The position numbers and the translations under genes were made by a program. Positions 1 to 8,170 of a stretch of 63,196 nucleotides of DNA are shown in pieces (positions within the stretch are counted from its first letter, which is position 1; every line of letters starts with the position of its first letter). The notes under the pieces were generated by a model. The model was not told the origin of the DNA. It ran no database searches and saw only the letters and a program-made list of their open reading frames with translations. Source of the DNA: JAAYYM01 sp964483155 (GTDB lineage Bacteria > Bacillota > Clostridia > Lachnospirales > Lachnospiraceae); assembly GCA_964483155.1 (NCBI GenBank), contig CAZAAC010000010.1:1-63196 (forward strand), read 5' to 3'.

Positions 1-123
1 AATTCTGAAGTTCAGATTTTCTTTGACAGCCGCATCGCTTGTTTTTTCGCTGCACCCTGTTAATAAAAAACCAATAAATATTGCTAATACAAAAAGCCTT
101 GTTCTTTGTCCATATTTTGACAT
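1..123 (-). CDS. lipoprotein, N-terminal fragment (cut by window edge)
   Basis: The first 41 codons of a minus-strand gene that runs off the left edge. The ATG at 121-123 follows a strong ribosome binding site (GGGAGGAACTGTAG). The peptide has a basic start, a hydrophobic segment and a lipobox (LLTGC, Cys at residue 24), so it is a lipid-anchored exported protein. Polar residues follow the Cys, as usual for a tether. Too little is present to name a family; solute-binding or thioredoxin-like lipoproteins are both possible. Confidence 0.75.
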   Translation of the reverse strand, partial: MSKYGQRTRLFVLAIFIGFLLTGCSEKTSDAAVKENLNFRI

Positions 124-263
124 CTACAGTTCCTCCCTAGATACCTACAATACAATATGACAATTATCAGTTACTTTTTATATATTATCGACCTATAAAT
201 AATATCTTTCTGTTGATTGCAATATAATCTGTTATTGCAATTTATGTATAAAAAAGATATAAT

Positions 264-364
264 ATGTATATGAAAGAATTTAATGTAATAGAAAAATACA
301 ATGGCTTAAAAATAGAAAATGTAATATTAAAACAGATTCCAAACATTTTACCTGGAACTCTAAA
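264..364 (+). CDS. possible RluA/RluD-type pseudouridine synthase, N-terminal fragment ending at a gap
   Basis: An open frame of 33 codons starts at ATG 264 (or ATG 270) and is interrupted by the N run at 365. The peptide (KEFNVIEKY..., then ILKQIPNILPGTL) resembles the extreme N-terminus of RluA-family 23S rRNA pseudouridine synthases, where an LP-x-P/G-x-L segment opens the S4-like domain. There is no convincing Shine-Dalgarno sequence. The assignment rests on a short resemblance and is tentative. Confidence 0.35.
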
Positions 365-374
365 NNNNNNNNNN
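365..374. other. assembly gap (10 N)
   Basis: Ten N; a fixed-size scaffolding placeholder, so the true distance is unknown. It interrupts the frame that starts at 264. From 375 to 572 I see no gene: AT-rich DNA with one imperfect inverted repeat at 466-528. Confidence 0.95.
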
Positions 375-465
375 TGTTATTATTAAGGTTTTAGGGTCTT
401 ATTGTCTTTCATTATATACTATTTTTGTTTGAATATCAAAATCTTTCTACATATTTCTACAAAAA

Positions 466-528
466 ATGCACACATTGTGTTGTGACCCCACAAATTCTAA
501 ATTTGGGGACACAATATGCTGCGTGCAT
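466..528. repeat. imperfect inverted repeat in intergenic DNA
   Basis: Arms 466-489 and 505-528 match at 18 of 24 positions when one is reverse-complemented (ATGCAC...TTGTG..CCCC), with a 15-nt AT-rich centre. It lies just past the 3' end of the amino-acid transporter operon. There is no T tract, so it is not a clear terminator. It could be a degraded mobile-element end or an mRNA 3' structure. Confidence 0.4.
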
Positions 529-572
529 TAATCCATTCAATAAAAAGTTCTTATTAAACTCTCTCTTTGATG

Positions 573-1340
573 TCAATTTGTATTTAAAACTGACTGTAAA
601 AAAACTTTAGTTCTTTCATTTTTAGGATTAGAAAAGATTTCTTCCGGAGGCGCATCCTCTACTATTCTTCCCTCATACATGAAAATAACTCTGTCTGCAA
701 CTTCTTTAGCAAACCCCATTTCATGTGTGACTACAATCATCGTCATTCCCTCAGAAGCAAGTGTTTTCATAACCTGAAGAACTTCACCTACTAATTCAGG
801 ATCTAAAGCCGAAGTGGGTTCATCAAAAAGCATCATTTTAGGTTTCATTGCCAAAGCACGGGCAATCGCCACCCTTTGCTGCTGTCCGCCGGAAAGTTTT
901 GAAGGGAAAACATCTACTTTATCTTCTAACCCGACTTTTTTAATTAATTCACGCGCCAAAACTTCTGCATCACTCTTTTTCATTTTTCGAACTTCGACTG
1001 GAGCAAGCATCACATTTTGTAATACTGTAAGATGGGGAAATAAGTTGAATCTTTGAAAAACCATCCCTAATTCCAGTAAAATCTCTGTACGTTCCTGCTG
1101 TGAAATTTTCACTTGATTCACACCATTGATTCGGTCATCAAGTAATTTTTCTTCTATCCAAAGCTTCCCTTCAGTAATCTTTTCAAGATAATTTAAAGAC
1201 CGTAAATATGTCGATTTACCTGCTCCCGAAGGACCAATCAGACAAACAACCTCTCCCTGCTCAATTGTTAATGAACAATCCTTTAATATTTTTAAATTTC
1301 CAAAATCTTTACACAGGTTTTCTGTTCTTATCATTGACAT
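573..1340 (-). CDS. polar amino-acid ABC transporter, ATP-binding protein
   Basis: About 255 residues, the normal size for the GlnQ/HisP family, which powers uptake of polar amino acids. Visible motifs: Walker A GPSGAGKST near residue 36, Q-loop VFQR near 95, signature LSGGQQQ near 150, Walker B MLFDEP near 172 and the switch His in VVTHEMG near 206. GTG 1343, ATG 1340 and ATG 1334 are possible starts; ATG 1340 sits five bases from the GGGGGAGG ribosome binding site. It follows the permease gene by about 12 nt and is the last gene of a three-gene operon. The substrate cannot be read from this subunit. Confidence 0.93.
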   Translation of the reverse strand: MSMIRTENLCKDFGNLKILKDCSLTIEQGEVVCLIGPSGAGKSTYLRSLNYLEKITEGKLWIEEKLLDDRINGVNQVKISQQERTEILLELGMVFQRFNLFPHLTVLQNVMLAPVEVRKMKKSDAEVLARELIKKVGLEDKVDVFPSKLSGGQQQRVAIARALAMKPKMMLFDEPTSALDPELVGEVLQVMKTLASEGMTMIVVTHEMGFAKEVADRVIFMYEGRIVEDAPPEEIFSNPKNERTKVFLQSVLNTN

Positions 1341-1352
1341 CACTTCCTCCCC

Positions 1353-2285
1353 CTATTCATAAATGCCGAATTTCTTTTCAAGTGCTACAAAAAGTTTTGA
1401 GAATGCTGCTGTAATAACCAGATAGATTCCCATCGAAATTATGAATACACTAACCTCACCAGTTGATGTCATAATTGAACTTGTAACCTTTGATAAATCC
1501 TTGAGTGCAATAATTGAAGTGAGTGCTGCATCTTTTAAGACCATAATAAATTCATTTGCCAGTGGTGGAATCAGCCTCCTATAGGTCTGCGGAATTATAA
1601 TTTTTGACATTGTTTTTCCATACCCAAAACCCAACGCTTTTGCTGCCTCAAATTGGCCCTTATCAATAGACTGAATGGCTGCACGGATGATTTCCGCACA
1701 ATAGGCCCCACTATTCAAAGAGAAGGCTATCCACGCAGCTAAAAATCGACTGCTGACTGTTAAAGTTGGTATGAGCGCTGGTAAACCAAACCAGATAAAA
1801 TATAATTGCATTAACAAAGGCGTTCCTCTAAAGAAAAATATGTACGCGGAGCATACACTTCTCAGAGGTGTAAACTTTGACATTTTTCCCAATGCCAAAA
1901 AGACAGAAAGAAAAATACCCGTAAGCACTGATGTAACTGTTAATAATATGGTGATCTTAGTTCCCTCGAGCAGTGACGGTAGCCAAACTAAAACGTTTGC
2001 GAAAAATTTAATAATTCCTTCCTCTGCTGGTATAATTTGACCTGCAACACCAAAGTAAGAAACCTGTTGTGCTCTAGTACTACTGATTTGTTTTGTATCA
2101 GAATAGCACGAAACAATCTTGTAATCGACATATACAATTGCTTCTTTTTTGGCTTCAATTTGTAAAAAATCACTTGGAACTTTTCCTTCATAATCAGATA
2201 ATGTAGGATTGGTCATAACTAGTGGTATAGAGCCCACGACTAGAAGCAACAAAATCCCCAATGTTATTAATAGTTTTTTCATCAT
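1353..2285 (-). CDS. amino-acid ABC transporter permease with extended N-terminus
   Basis: 310 residues. The C-terminal 210 residues are a HisM/GlnP-type permease with the EAA loop (QFEAAKALGFGYG, about 212-224) that docks on the ATPase. Ahead of it lie a hydrophobic anchor (about 4-24) and roughly 65 extracytoplasmic residues before the first transport helix, an extension absent from typical 215-230-residue permeases. The ATG at 2285 follows AAGGAAATAA. It sits 17 nt after the binding-protein gene and 12 nt before the ATPase gene, so all three are one operon. No partner permease is present, which fits a homodimeric channel. Confidence 0.9.
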   Translation of the reverse strand: MMKKLLITLGILLLLVVGSIPLVMTNPTLSDYEGKVPSDFLQIEAKKEAIVYVDYKIVSCYSDTKQISSTRAQQVSYFGVAGQIIPAEEGIIKFFANVLVWLPSLLEGTKITILLTVTSVLTGIFLSVFLALGKMSKFTPLRSVCSAYIFFFRGTPLLMQLYFIWFGLPALIPTLTVSSRFLAAWIAFSLNSGAYCAEIIRAAIQSIDKGQFEAAKALGFGYGKTMSKIIIPQTYRRLIPPLANEFIMVLKDAALTSIIALKDLSKVTSSIMTSTGEVSVFIISMGIYLVITAAFSKLFVALEKKFGIYE

Positions 2286-2302
2286 TTATTTCCTTCGCAT
2301 GA

Positions 2303-3094
2303 TTAAAAGTATGTATCTAAAATTTTATCTAATGTTCCATCATTTTTCAATTCTTCTAACGCTGTGTTGACCTGATCTACAAGTGCTGTATTTCCTTTTT
2401 GAATACAAACACCAAACTCTTCTGCATCAGCTTCCTGAATCCATGTTTGTTCAAATTCACTTCCCTCACCTAAATAACTGCTCGCTACAGTGCTATCGCA
2501 AACAATAGCATCCACACGGCCATTTGCTAAATCATCATAGCAATTCATTACTTTAGCATATTCAAACGGTTCAACATTTAAAGCATTTTCTTCTGCATAT
2601 GTGGTAATAAAATCATCTGAGGTAGTTTCCTCTTGATAAGCAATTGATAATCCCTCTAATTCAGAAGGATCTGCAGGTTTTACTGCAGCATCTGCCATCG
2701 TAACAATACACTGATAGTTCTGGATATAGGGATTAGAAAAATCATAATCAATTAATCTTTCTGAAGTGATTGTAACTGCAGAAATAACACAATCATAATC
2801 ACCTTTTCCAAGTCCTGCAAAAATACCATCCCAAGCCGTATCTACTAATTCAACTTCCATACCCATTTTTTCTCCAAGGGCATTTGCAAGTTCAACATCC
2901 ACACCGATTGGAGTTGTTCCATCTGCATCAAAATATTCAAATGGTGGATATCCTATTTCCATTCCAACTTTTAATACACCTTCCGTTGCTGTAGCAGAAG
3001 CTTCTGCTGATGTTCCCGCTGCTTCTGTTTTTCCGCAACCAATCATAGATATTACAAGTGCTGTTGCTAAAACTAAACTAAATAATTTTTTCAT
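2303..3094 (-). CDS. amino-acid ABC transporter substrate-binding lipoprotein
   Basis: 263 residues from ATG 3094, chosen because GGAGGAAAAAGTT lies directly upstream; an in-frame ATG 21 nt further out would put the ribosome binding site inside the gene. Signal peptide with lipobox SMIGC (Cys 20), an Ala/Thr/Ser-rich tether, then an SBP_bac_3 fold beginning LKVGMEIGYPPFEYF. The Arg of TITSERL and the Asp of VDAIVCDSTVA are the family's residues for the ligand's alpha-carboxylate and alpha-amino groups. First gene of the transporter operon. The ligand is probably a polar amino acid; I cannot say which. Confidence 0.93.
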   Translation of the reverse strand: MKKLFSLVLATALVISMIGCGKTEAAGTSAEASATATEGVLKVGMEIGYPPFEYFDADGTTPIGVDVELANALGEKMGMEVELVDTAWDGIFAGLGKGDYDCVISAVTITSERLIDYDFSNPYIQNYQCIVTMADAAVKPADPSELEGLSIAYQEETTSDDFITTYAEENALNVEPFEYAKVMNCYDDLANGRVDAIVCDSTVASSYLGEGSEFEQTWIQEADAEEFGVCIQKGNTALVDQVNTALEELKNDGTLDKILDTYF

Positions 3095-3144
3095 AACTTT
3101 TTCCTCCGTTTTCATTTTGCCATCCCAAATGGCTTACTATCAAA

Positions 3145-3176
3145 AAAGACGCCGAAATTAAGACTTCGTCGTCTTT
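3145..3176 (-). terminator. terminator-like hairpin in the 5' leader of the amino-acid transporter operon
   Basis: On the minus strand AAAGACGACGAA pairs with TTCGGCGTCTTT (one mismatch, 8-nt loop) and is followed by a run of U. It starts only a few bases after the predicted transcription start and precedes the binding-protein gene by about 50 nt. It may be an attenuator or a 5' stabilising hairpin; no competing antiterminator stem is obvious. Confidence 0.55.
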
Positions 3177-3181
3177 TGAAT

Positions 3182-3210
3182 AATTTAACACGTCATCATG
3201 AAAAAGTCAA
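3182..3210 (-). promoter_or_regulatory. sigma-A promoter of the amino-acid transporter operon
   Basis: Read on the minus strand: -35 TTGACT (3205-3210), 17-bp spacer, -10 TAAATT (3182-3187). Transcription would start near 3175, at the foot of the leader hairpin. Confidence 0.6.
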
Positions 3211-3240
3211 TTAATTATTGCATTTCAGCAGCAAATTTTC

Positions 3241-3269
3241 TTGACAAAATGATATCACAATGATATCAT
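3241..3269 (+). promoter_or_regulatory. promoter with two overlapping TGATATCA operator sites, upstream of the SPFH gene
   Basis: -35 TTGACA (3241-3246), 17-bp spacer, -10 TATCAT (3264-3269). Two copies of the palindrome TGATATCA, in ATGATATCA (3249-3257) and ATGATATCAT (3260-3269), fill the spacer and the -10 element, spaced 11 bp apart (one helical turn). That is the geometry bound by ribbon-helix-helix dimers, and such a protein is encoded at 4323, so autoregulation is likely. Confidence 0.65.
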
Positions 3270-3298
3270 TTCAATATAAACTGAAAGGAGAAAAATAA

Positions 3299-4312
3299 AT
3301 GGTTGAAAATGTTTTGACAAACAAAAAAAATGGTATGCTTGTAATGTTTTTTACAATTATACTCTATATTGCCTCAGTTATTGGCTGTATCGGGGGTGGA
3401 TACATCATTAACACAGGCGGATCTTCTATTCTTCTAATTATATGTATCATCTGGCTTTCGATTGGCTGGATTCCCTTTTGTGGTCTAAAAGTTCTAAAAC
3501 CCCAGGAAGCATTGGTGCTTACATTATTCGGGAAGTATGTGGGGACATTAAAAAATGAAGGATTCTATTATGTAAACCCGTTTTGTACAAGTATTAATCC
3601 TGCAGCAAAAACAAAGCTAAGTCAAAGTGGTGATGTAAATGCAGGCGCACGCAATACTGTTCCTGCACCTGCTGGGACTCCGGGGGCAGAAGTGATCAAT
3701 AAAAATATCTCTTTAAAAATCATGACATTAAATAATAGCCGCCAAAAAGTGAATGACTGCCTTGGTAATCCAGTTGAGATTGGGATTGCTGTTATGTGGA
3801 GAGTAACAGATACTGTAAAAGCTGTATTTCATGTTGACAATTATAAGGAATATCTTTCTTTACAATGCGATAGTGCATTACGCAATATCGTCAGACTCTA
3901 TCCCTATGATATAGCACCAAACATAGATACAACAGGTGATGGCTTGGCTGATGAAGGAAGTCTTCGGGGCTCTAGTGAGATTGTTGCTTTGCGTATTCGA
4001 GATGAAATCCAACAAAAGGTGGAAGAAGCTGGACTGGAAATCATTGAAGCACGCATTACTTATTTAGCTTATGCACAAGAAATTGCTGCAGTTATGCTAC
4101 AAAGACAACAGGCATCTGCTATCATTGATGCCAGAAAGATGATTGTAGATGGCGCTGTCGGAATGGTAGAAATGGCACTAGAAAGATTAAGTGAAAATCA
4201 TATTGTCGAGTTAGATGAAGAAAGAAAGGCTGCAATGGTCTCAAACTTATTAGTTGTTCTTTGTGGCAATCATGATACCCAGCCCATTGTAAATGCCGGA
4301 AGCATATACTAG
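3299..4312 (+). CDS. SPFH/Band 7 domain membrane protein
   Basis: 337 residues. Two hydrophobic segments near the N-terminus (about 13-36 and 43-61) are followed by an SPFH/prohibitin domain (about 64-280) beginning KPQEALVLTLFGKYVGT; the second half is rich in charged and Ala residues, as in SPFH coiled coils. SPFH proteins build large membrane-associated assemblies that organise membrane microdomains or proteases. The start follows AAAGGAGAAAAATAA. The next gene, a ribbon-helix-helix protein, begins 10 nt after the stop, so the two are co-expressed. Unlike flotillins the helices precede the domain by a hairpin. The cellular client is unknown. Confidence 0.85.
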   Translation: MVENVLTNKKNGMLVMFFTIILYIASVIGCIGGGYIINTGGSSILLIICIIWLSIGWIPFCGLKVLKPQEALVLTLFGKYVGTLKNEGFYYVNPFCTSINPAAKTKLSQSGDVNAGARNTVPAPAGTPGAEVINKNISLKIMTLNNSRQKVNDCLGNPVEIGIAVMWRVTDTVKAVFHVDNYKEYLSLQCDSALRNIVRLYPYDIAPNIDTTGDGLADEGSLRGSSEIVALRIRDEIQQKVEEAGLEIIEARITYLAYAQEIAAVMLQRQQASAIIDARKMIVDGAVGMVEMALERLSENHIVELDEERKAAMVSNLLVVLCGNHDTQPIVNAGSIY

Positions 4313-4322
4313 GGTGTCAGAA

Positions 4323-4514
4323 ATGAAAAAACAAATTCCGCTGAGATTATCTGAAAAACTATATGATGCCATTGCCGCATGGTCTGAGGATGATTTTCGT
4401 TCCGTTAATGGACAAATCGAATATCTGCTAACAGAATGTGTAAAGCAGAGAAAGAAGAATGGGAAATATGTTTCAGAACACTTAGATGAGCCACCACAAT
4501 TAGATTTTGAATAA
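4323..4514 (+). CDS. Arc-type ribbon-helix-helix protein
   Basis: 63 residues from ATG 4323; an earlier in-frame ATG (4293) overlaps the SPFH gene and gives a poor N-terminus. The core MKKQIPLRLSEKLYDAIAAWSEDDF... has an N-terminal beta strand with alternating polar residues (KQIPLRL) and two amphipathic helices, as in Arc/MetJ repressors. The C-terminus is charged. Co-transcribed with the SPFH gene and probably the repressor of their shared promoter through the paired TGATATCA sites at 3249-3269. An adaptor role in an SPFH complex is an alternative. Confidence 0.75.
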   Translation: MKKQIPLRLSEKLYDAIAAWSEDDFRSVNGQIEYLLTECVKQRKKNGKYVSEHLDEPPQLDFE

Positions 4515-4530
4515 GATATGGAATAATTAA

Positions 4531-4566
4531 AAACATCTGTCCTTGTTGAACTGACAGATGTTTTTT
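4531..4566. terminator. bidirectional intrinsic terminator
   Basis: AAACATCTGTC (4531-4541) pairs perfectly with GACAGATGTTT (4553-4563) around an 11-nt loop and is followed by six T on the plus strand and five T on the minus strand. It separates the SPFH operon from the convergent AraC gene. A near copy is at 5538-5573. Confidence 0.9.
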
Positions 4567-4579
4567 GGTTTTCAGTATC

Positions 4580-5470
4580 TTATCTCCTCTTTACGGGCAC
4601 CCAGACACTGCTCTCATAATCTGGTGCACTTACGTCACCTTTCGCATACCACTCAATATTCGCACCCATGGCAATCTCAAACTCTGGATTTTCAGGAAAC
4701 CATTCCTTGAACACTTTGGTATTCACCGATTGTAAGGCACCCGGCATAGGGCCTGTGCACTGGAATTTCGCCCATTCCATATCTGGAAATTCATAAACAG
4801 TCATGCCCTTTGGTACTTCTCCCCCTTTATAAGTCCCTGCGATCAGATAACGGAACTTCCCTTCTTTCCCTATATCATCAATACAAACACCATACTCTCC
4901 AATCACGCAATCACAAATAATCTGTTCCACATCGTTACTTGGTATCCCCGTTTCGCAAAGCGATTTCATGTATTTCTCGCAAAATTCATCCCAGAACTTA
5001 GGAATCCCCTGATATCCAGCATCAAATGCGAACTCCCTTTCAAAACCAATCACCTTAAATCCTTCCATCTTCTCTACTACATAGTCCATATCGTTCCCTC
5101 CTTGCATTAAAATATTAATTTTCAGAGGTAAAAAAGTCTTTATCCTACTAGCATCTCCCTTCAACTGCATGGGAGACACTCCATGAAATCGACTGAATGC
5201 CTTGGTAAAGCTTTCTGGAGTTTCATATCCATACTTAAATGCAAGATTGATTACTTTTTCTCTTTCCGCAATTATGTCTAATGCCGCCTGATAAAGCCGG
5301 CGATATCTTATATATTCGCTGATAGAATACCCAGTCACAATCTTAAAACCTTTTTGTAAATAGAAGGAGGATATATTTACCTGATCTGCTACATCCTCAA
5401 TACTGATGTCGTCTATCAAATGTCCCTCCATATATCTGATTGCATTTCTAAGACTTTCCGTCCACTCCAT
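4580..5470 (-). CDS. AraC-family regulator with GyrI-like effector domain
   Basis: 296 residues from ATG 5470; GAGGTG lies six bases upstream, so the earlier in-frame GTG is part of the ribosome binding site. Residues about 1-110 hold two helix-turn-helix motifs of AraC type (DISIEDVADQVNISSFYLQKGFK and VINLAFKYGYETPESFTKAFSR). Residues about 128-295 are a GyrI/AraC_E_bind domain, which binds small amphipathic or cationic molecules in BmrR/Rob-type regulators. It stands alone between a terminator and an assembly gap; a target gene may lie in the gap. Confidence 0.88.
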   Translation of the reverse strand: MEWTESLRNAIRYMEGHLIDDISIEDVADQVNISSFYLQKGFKIVTGYSISEYIRYRRLYQAALDIIAEREKVINLAFKYGYETPESFTKAFSRFHGVSPMQLKGDASRIKTFLPLKINILMQGGNDMDYVVEKMEGFKVIGFEREFAFDAGYQGIPKFWDEFCEKYMKSLCETGIPSNDVEQIICDCVIGEYGVCIDDIGKEGKFRYLIAGTYKGGEVPKGMTVYEFPDMEWAKFQCTGPMPGALQSVNTKVFKEWFPENPEFEIAMGANIEWYAKGDVSAPDYESSVWVPVKRR

Positions 5471-5502
5471 TTTTCTCACCTCATGAAACTATTTTAATAC
5501 TG

Positions 5503-5512
5503 NNNNNNNNNN
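5503..5512. other. assembly gap (10 N)
   Basis: Ten N of unknown true length, just upstream of the AraC gene. The sequence after the gap is similar to 4513-4566, so a repeat may have broken the assembly here. Confidence 0.95.
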
Positions 5513-5537
5513 AGATATTGAATAATATACAAGAAAA

Positions 5538-5573
5538 AAACATCTGTCCTTCAAGAACTGACAGATGTTTTTT
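5538..5573 (-). terminator. intrinsic terminator of the persulfide operon; repeat of 4531-4566
   Basis: The stem ACATCTGTC/GACAGATGT is identical to the one at 4531-4566, with a loop differing only in its centre. On the minus strand it is followed by seven T. It lies about 40 nt past the stop of the 5615-8119 gene. Confidence 0.88.
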
Positions 5574-5614
5574 GCAGTAGATTCTACTGGCTTATTCTAA
5601 TAGAAAACTAATCA

Positions 5615-8119
5615 TTAGATAAATAAATTTACATTTGCATCCTCAGCTTCACTTAAATAATAACCAACGCCACCAATTTTTACGCCATCGATAAGCTCTT
5701 CCTTTTTAAAACCCATGAGATCCATTGACATTTGGCAGGCAACAATCTCTACCCCATCCTTCATGGCTGATTGCATCAATTCTTCCAGAGAAAGAACATT
5801 TTTACTCTTCATCAGGCCGCGTATCATTTTTCCACCTATGCCCATCATGCTCATTCTGGAAAGCTTAAGTTTTTTACTTCCCCTCGGCAACATGAGCCCA
5901 AACATGGTTCCTAGAAAGTCCTTTGGTGTCCTCACTTTTTTCGGTTTTCTAAGAATTGTCAATCCCCAGAAAGTAAAAAACATCGTCACTTTCTTCCCCA
6001 TAGATGCTGCTCCATTCGCGATGATAAAAGAAGCAATAGCCTTATCTAAGTCGCCACTAAAAACTACCATTGTTTTATTATCCTTGCTCTGTCCCATACC
6101 TGCACAAGAATCTGCCACCTCTAAATTGTTACTTCCCTGCGTTCCCTTTTTAATATATGCAGTGATAAAACTTTGCGATTTCGAAAGGTCTACCAGTTCA
6201 TTATTTGTCCTTTTACACCATGCCTTAATATCTTCATAAAATCCAGGATCTGATGCCTCTACTTTTAATACTTGCCCATCCTGCATATCCATGAGCGCGG
6301 CTTTCACCTGCATCAATGGCCCTGGGCAGCAAAGGCCACAGGCGTCCAGTTCCTTATCATAGGTATCTACCTTAGGCTTATTACTTACTATCTGTGTATC
6401 TGAATCAATCGTTACATAGCTTCCTATATCACTGCCTCTTGTTTTATCCTTTGCCTGCAAGACTCCACTAAGTTTCTGGGCAACTTCTGTTTTATAACCA
6501 CCAGTAACATTATATACCTGGAAACCGTGTTGGTGCAATATTCTATCCGCTATATATCCACGTAATCCCACTTGGCAATATTCCACAATTATTTTCCCAT
6601 CACTTAGTTCACGCAGTTCTGGAATTCTCTGCCTTAACTGATCTACTGGTATATTAATGGCTTTTTCCATATGTCCATTCGCGTATTCATCCTCACTACG
6701 GACATCTACCAGAATATACTCCTCCTGGTTCATTTTCTCGACTTCTTCCCACGTAATCATATGAGATCTGCCTGCAAGAACATTTTGTGCCACAAAGCCT
6801 GCCATATTGACTGGATCCTTTGCAGAAGAAAAGGGAGGTGCATAGGATAACTCTAGTTCTGTCAGGTCTTCAATCGTACCTTTCATACGAATTACAGTCG
6901 CAATAATATCAATTCTCTTATCTACGCCATCATAGCCTATACCCTGGGCGCCGAGAACTTTACCTGCCTCATTAAATATAAGCTTCAGAGTCATCGGTAC
7001 GGATCCTGGATAGTAGGTTGCATGTGAAGAAGGGTGAATGGTAACTGTTTTATATGAAATATCTGCCCGCTTTAAAGTTCTTTCGTTCGCCCCTGTAACT
7101 GCTGCTGTCAGACCAAACACTTTGATAATAGCTGTGCCCTGAGAACCATCAAAACTACTATTTAGTCCAGCCACATTATCTGCTGCTATTCTTCCCTGCT
7201 TATTTGCTGGTCCGGCAAGAGGAATCGCTGTTTTAAGCCCTGTAATAAAGTCAATAACTTCAATGGCATCGCCCGTTGCATAAACATCTGGCTTATTTGT
7301 TTCAAGCTTCTCATTTACAAGAATATGCCCCTTCATGCCCAGTTTTAGTCCACTATCTTTTAAAAATCCTGTTTCTGGTACAACACCAATTGCCAAAACT
7401 ACCATATCTGCAAGAAATTTTTTATCACTGTTTAGTGTAACCTCTACTTGGCCCCCTATTTCAGCAAATTCTTTCACGCCATCCCCTAGAATAAGTTGAA
7501 TCCCACTATCCATTATTTCCTTTTCGGCAACCACTACCATATCAGAATCAAATGGCGCAAGAATATGTGCAGCGGCCTCGACTAATAAAACTGAAATACC
7601 GCGCTCGACAAGATTCTCAGCCACTTCGACGCCGATGAAGCCACCGCCGATAACAATCGCGCTTTTTACACCTCCGTTATCCACGTATTCCTTCATGCGA
7701 TCTGTATCTGGGATATTACGAAGCATCAGTATCTTGTCACTGTTTATTCCAGGTATATCAGGTTTCATTGCCCTGGCACCCGGTGATAATATTAAGTAAT
7801 CATAAGTTTCTTTATAATTACCCCTTTCTTTACTTGCTATAGAAACTTCTTTCTTTTCAAAATCTATGCTTATCACTTCGCTGTTGTTGCGCACATCAAT
7901 CATAAATCTGGCATTCATAGCCTCTGGTGTCTGTACCAGGAGTTTACTGCGTTCCTTTATACTCCCACCAACATAGTATGGTAATCCACAGTTAGCAAAG
8001 GAAATATACGCATCCTTCTCAAACAGAATAATCTCTGCACTCTCATCCAAGCGCCTGAGCCTCGCTGCCGCTGACGCACCACCTGCGACTCCACCTACAA
8101 TAATTACTTTCTTAGCCAT
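5615..8119 (-). CDS. CoA-disulfide reductase / rhodanese / TusA / DsrE-like multidomain persulfide protein
   Basis: 834 residues from ATG 8119, seven bases after GGAGGAG. Four modules in order: (1) 1-455, pyridine-nucleotide disulfide oxidoreductase of the CoADR/NADH-oxidase class, with FAD motif GGVAGG, active Cys 44 (FANCGLPYY) and NAD motif GGGFIG near 158; (2) about 455-550, rhodanese with VEYCQVGLRG (Cys 515); (3) about 588-660, TusA-like sulfur carrier with CGLCCPGP (Cys 597/598); (4) about 682-834, DsrE/F-like domain with Cys 795 in VACQMSMD. Together these could reduce a persulfide or polysulfide and pass sulfane sulfur along one chain. It is 52 nt downstream of an ArsR-type gene and shares its promoter. 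A paralogue with only modules 1 and 2 lies at 32117. Cytoplasmic; the physiological sulfur source is not shown. Confidence 0.92.
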   Translation of the reverse strand: MAKKVIIVGGVAGGASAAARLRRLDESAEIILFEKDAYISFANCGLPYYVGGSIKERSKLLVQTPEAMNARFMIDVRNNSEVISIDFEKKEVSIASKERGNYKETYDYLILSPGARAMKPDIPGINSDKILMLRNIPDTDRMKEYVDNGGVKSAIVIGGGFIGVEVAENLVERGISVLLVEAAAHILAPFDSDMVVVAEKEIMDSGIQLILGDGVKEFAEIGGQVEVTLNSDKKFLADMVVLAIGVVPETGFLKDSGLKLGMKGHILVNEKLETNKPDVYATGDAIEVIDFITGLKTAIPLAGPANKQGRIAADNVAGLNSSFDGSQGTAIIKVFGLTAAVTGANERTLKRADISYKTVTIHPSSHATYYPGSVPMTLKLIFNEAGKVLGAQGIGYDGVDKRIDIIATVIRMKGTIEDLTELELSYAPPFSSAKDPVNMAGFVAQNVLAGRSHMITWEEVEKMNQEEYILVDVRSEDEYANGHMEKAINIPVDQLRQRIPELRELSDGKIIVEYCQVGLRGYIADRILHQHGFQVYNVTGGYKTEVAQKLSGVLQAKDKTRGSDIGSYVTIDSDTQIVSNKPKVDTYDKELDACGLCCPGPLMQVKAALMDMQDGQVLKVEASDPGFYEDIKAWCKRTNNELVDLSKSQSFITAYIKKGTQGSNNLEVADSCAGMGQSKDNKTMVVFSGDLDKAIASFIIANGAASMGKKVTMFFTFWGLTILRKPKKVRTPKDFLGTMFGLMLPRGSKKLKLSRMSMMGIGGKMIRGLMKSKNVLSLEELMQSAMKDGVEIVACQMSMDLMGFKKEELIDGVKIGGVGYYLSEAEDANVNLFI

Positions 8120-8170
8120 ACTACTCCTCCATTTTTTTACGTGCAATTGAATTTTTTATTTTATTCCTCT

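Noticed and set aside
466..528. End of an insertion sequence
   Set aside because: Only 18 of 24 arm positions match, and no transposase is near; kept as an imperfect inverted repeat.
5715..6239. A 174-residue open frame on the plus strand
   Set aside because: It is antisense to the DsrE-like end of the persulfide gene, has no ribosome binding site and no protein-like composition; the minus-strand gene explains the sequence.
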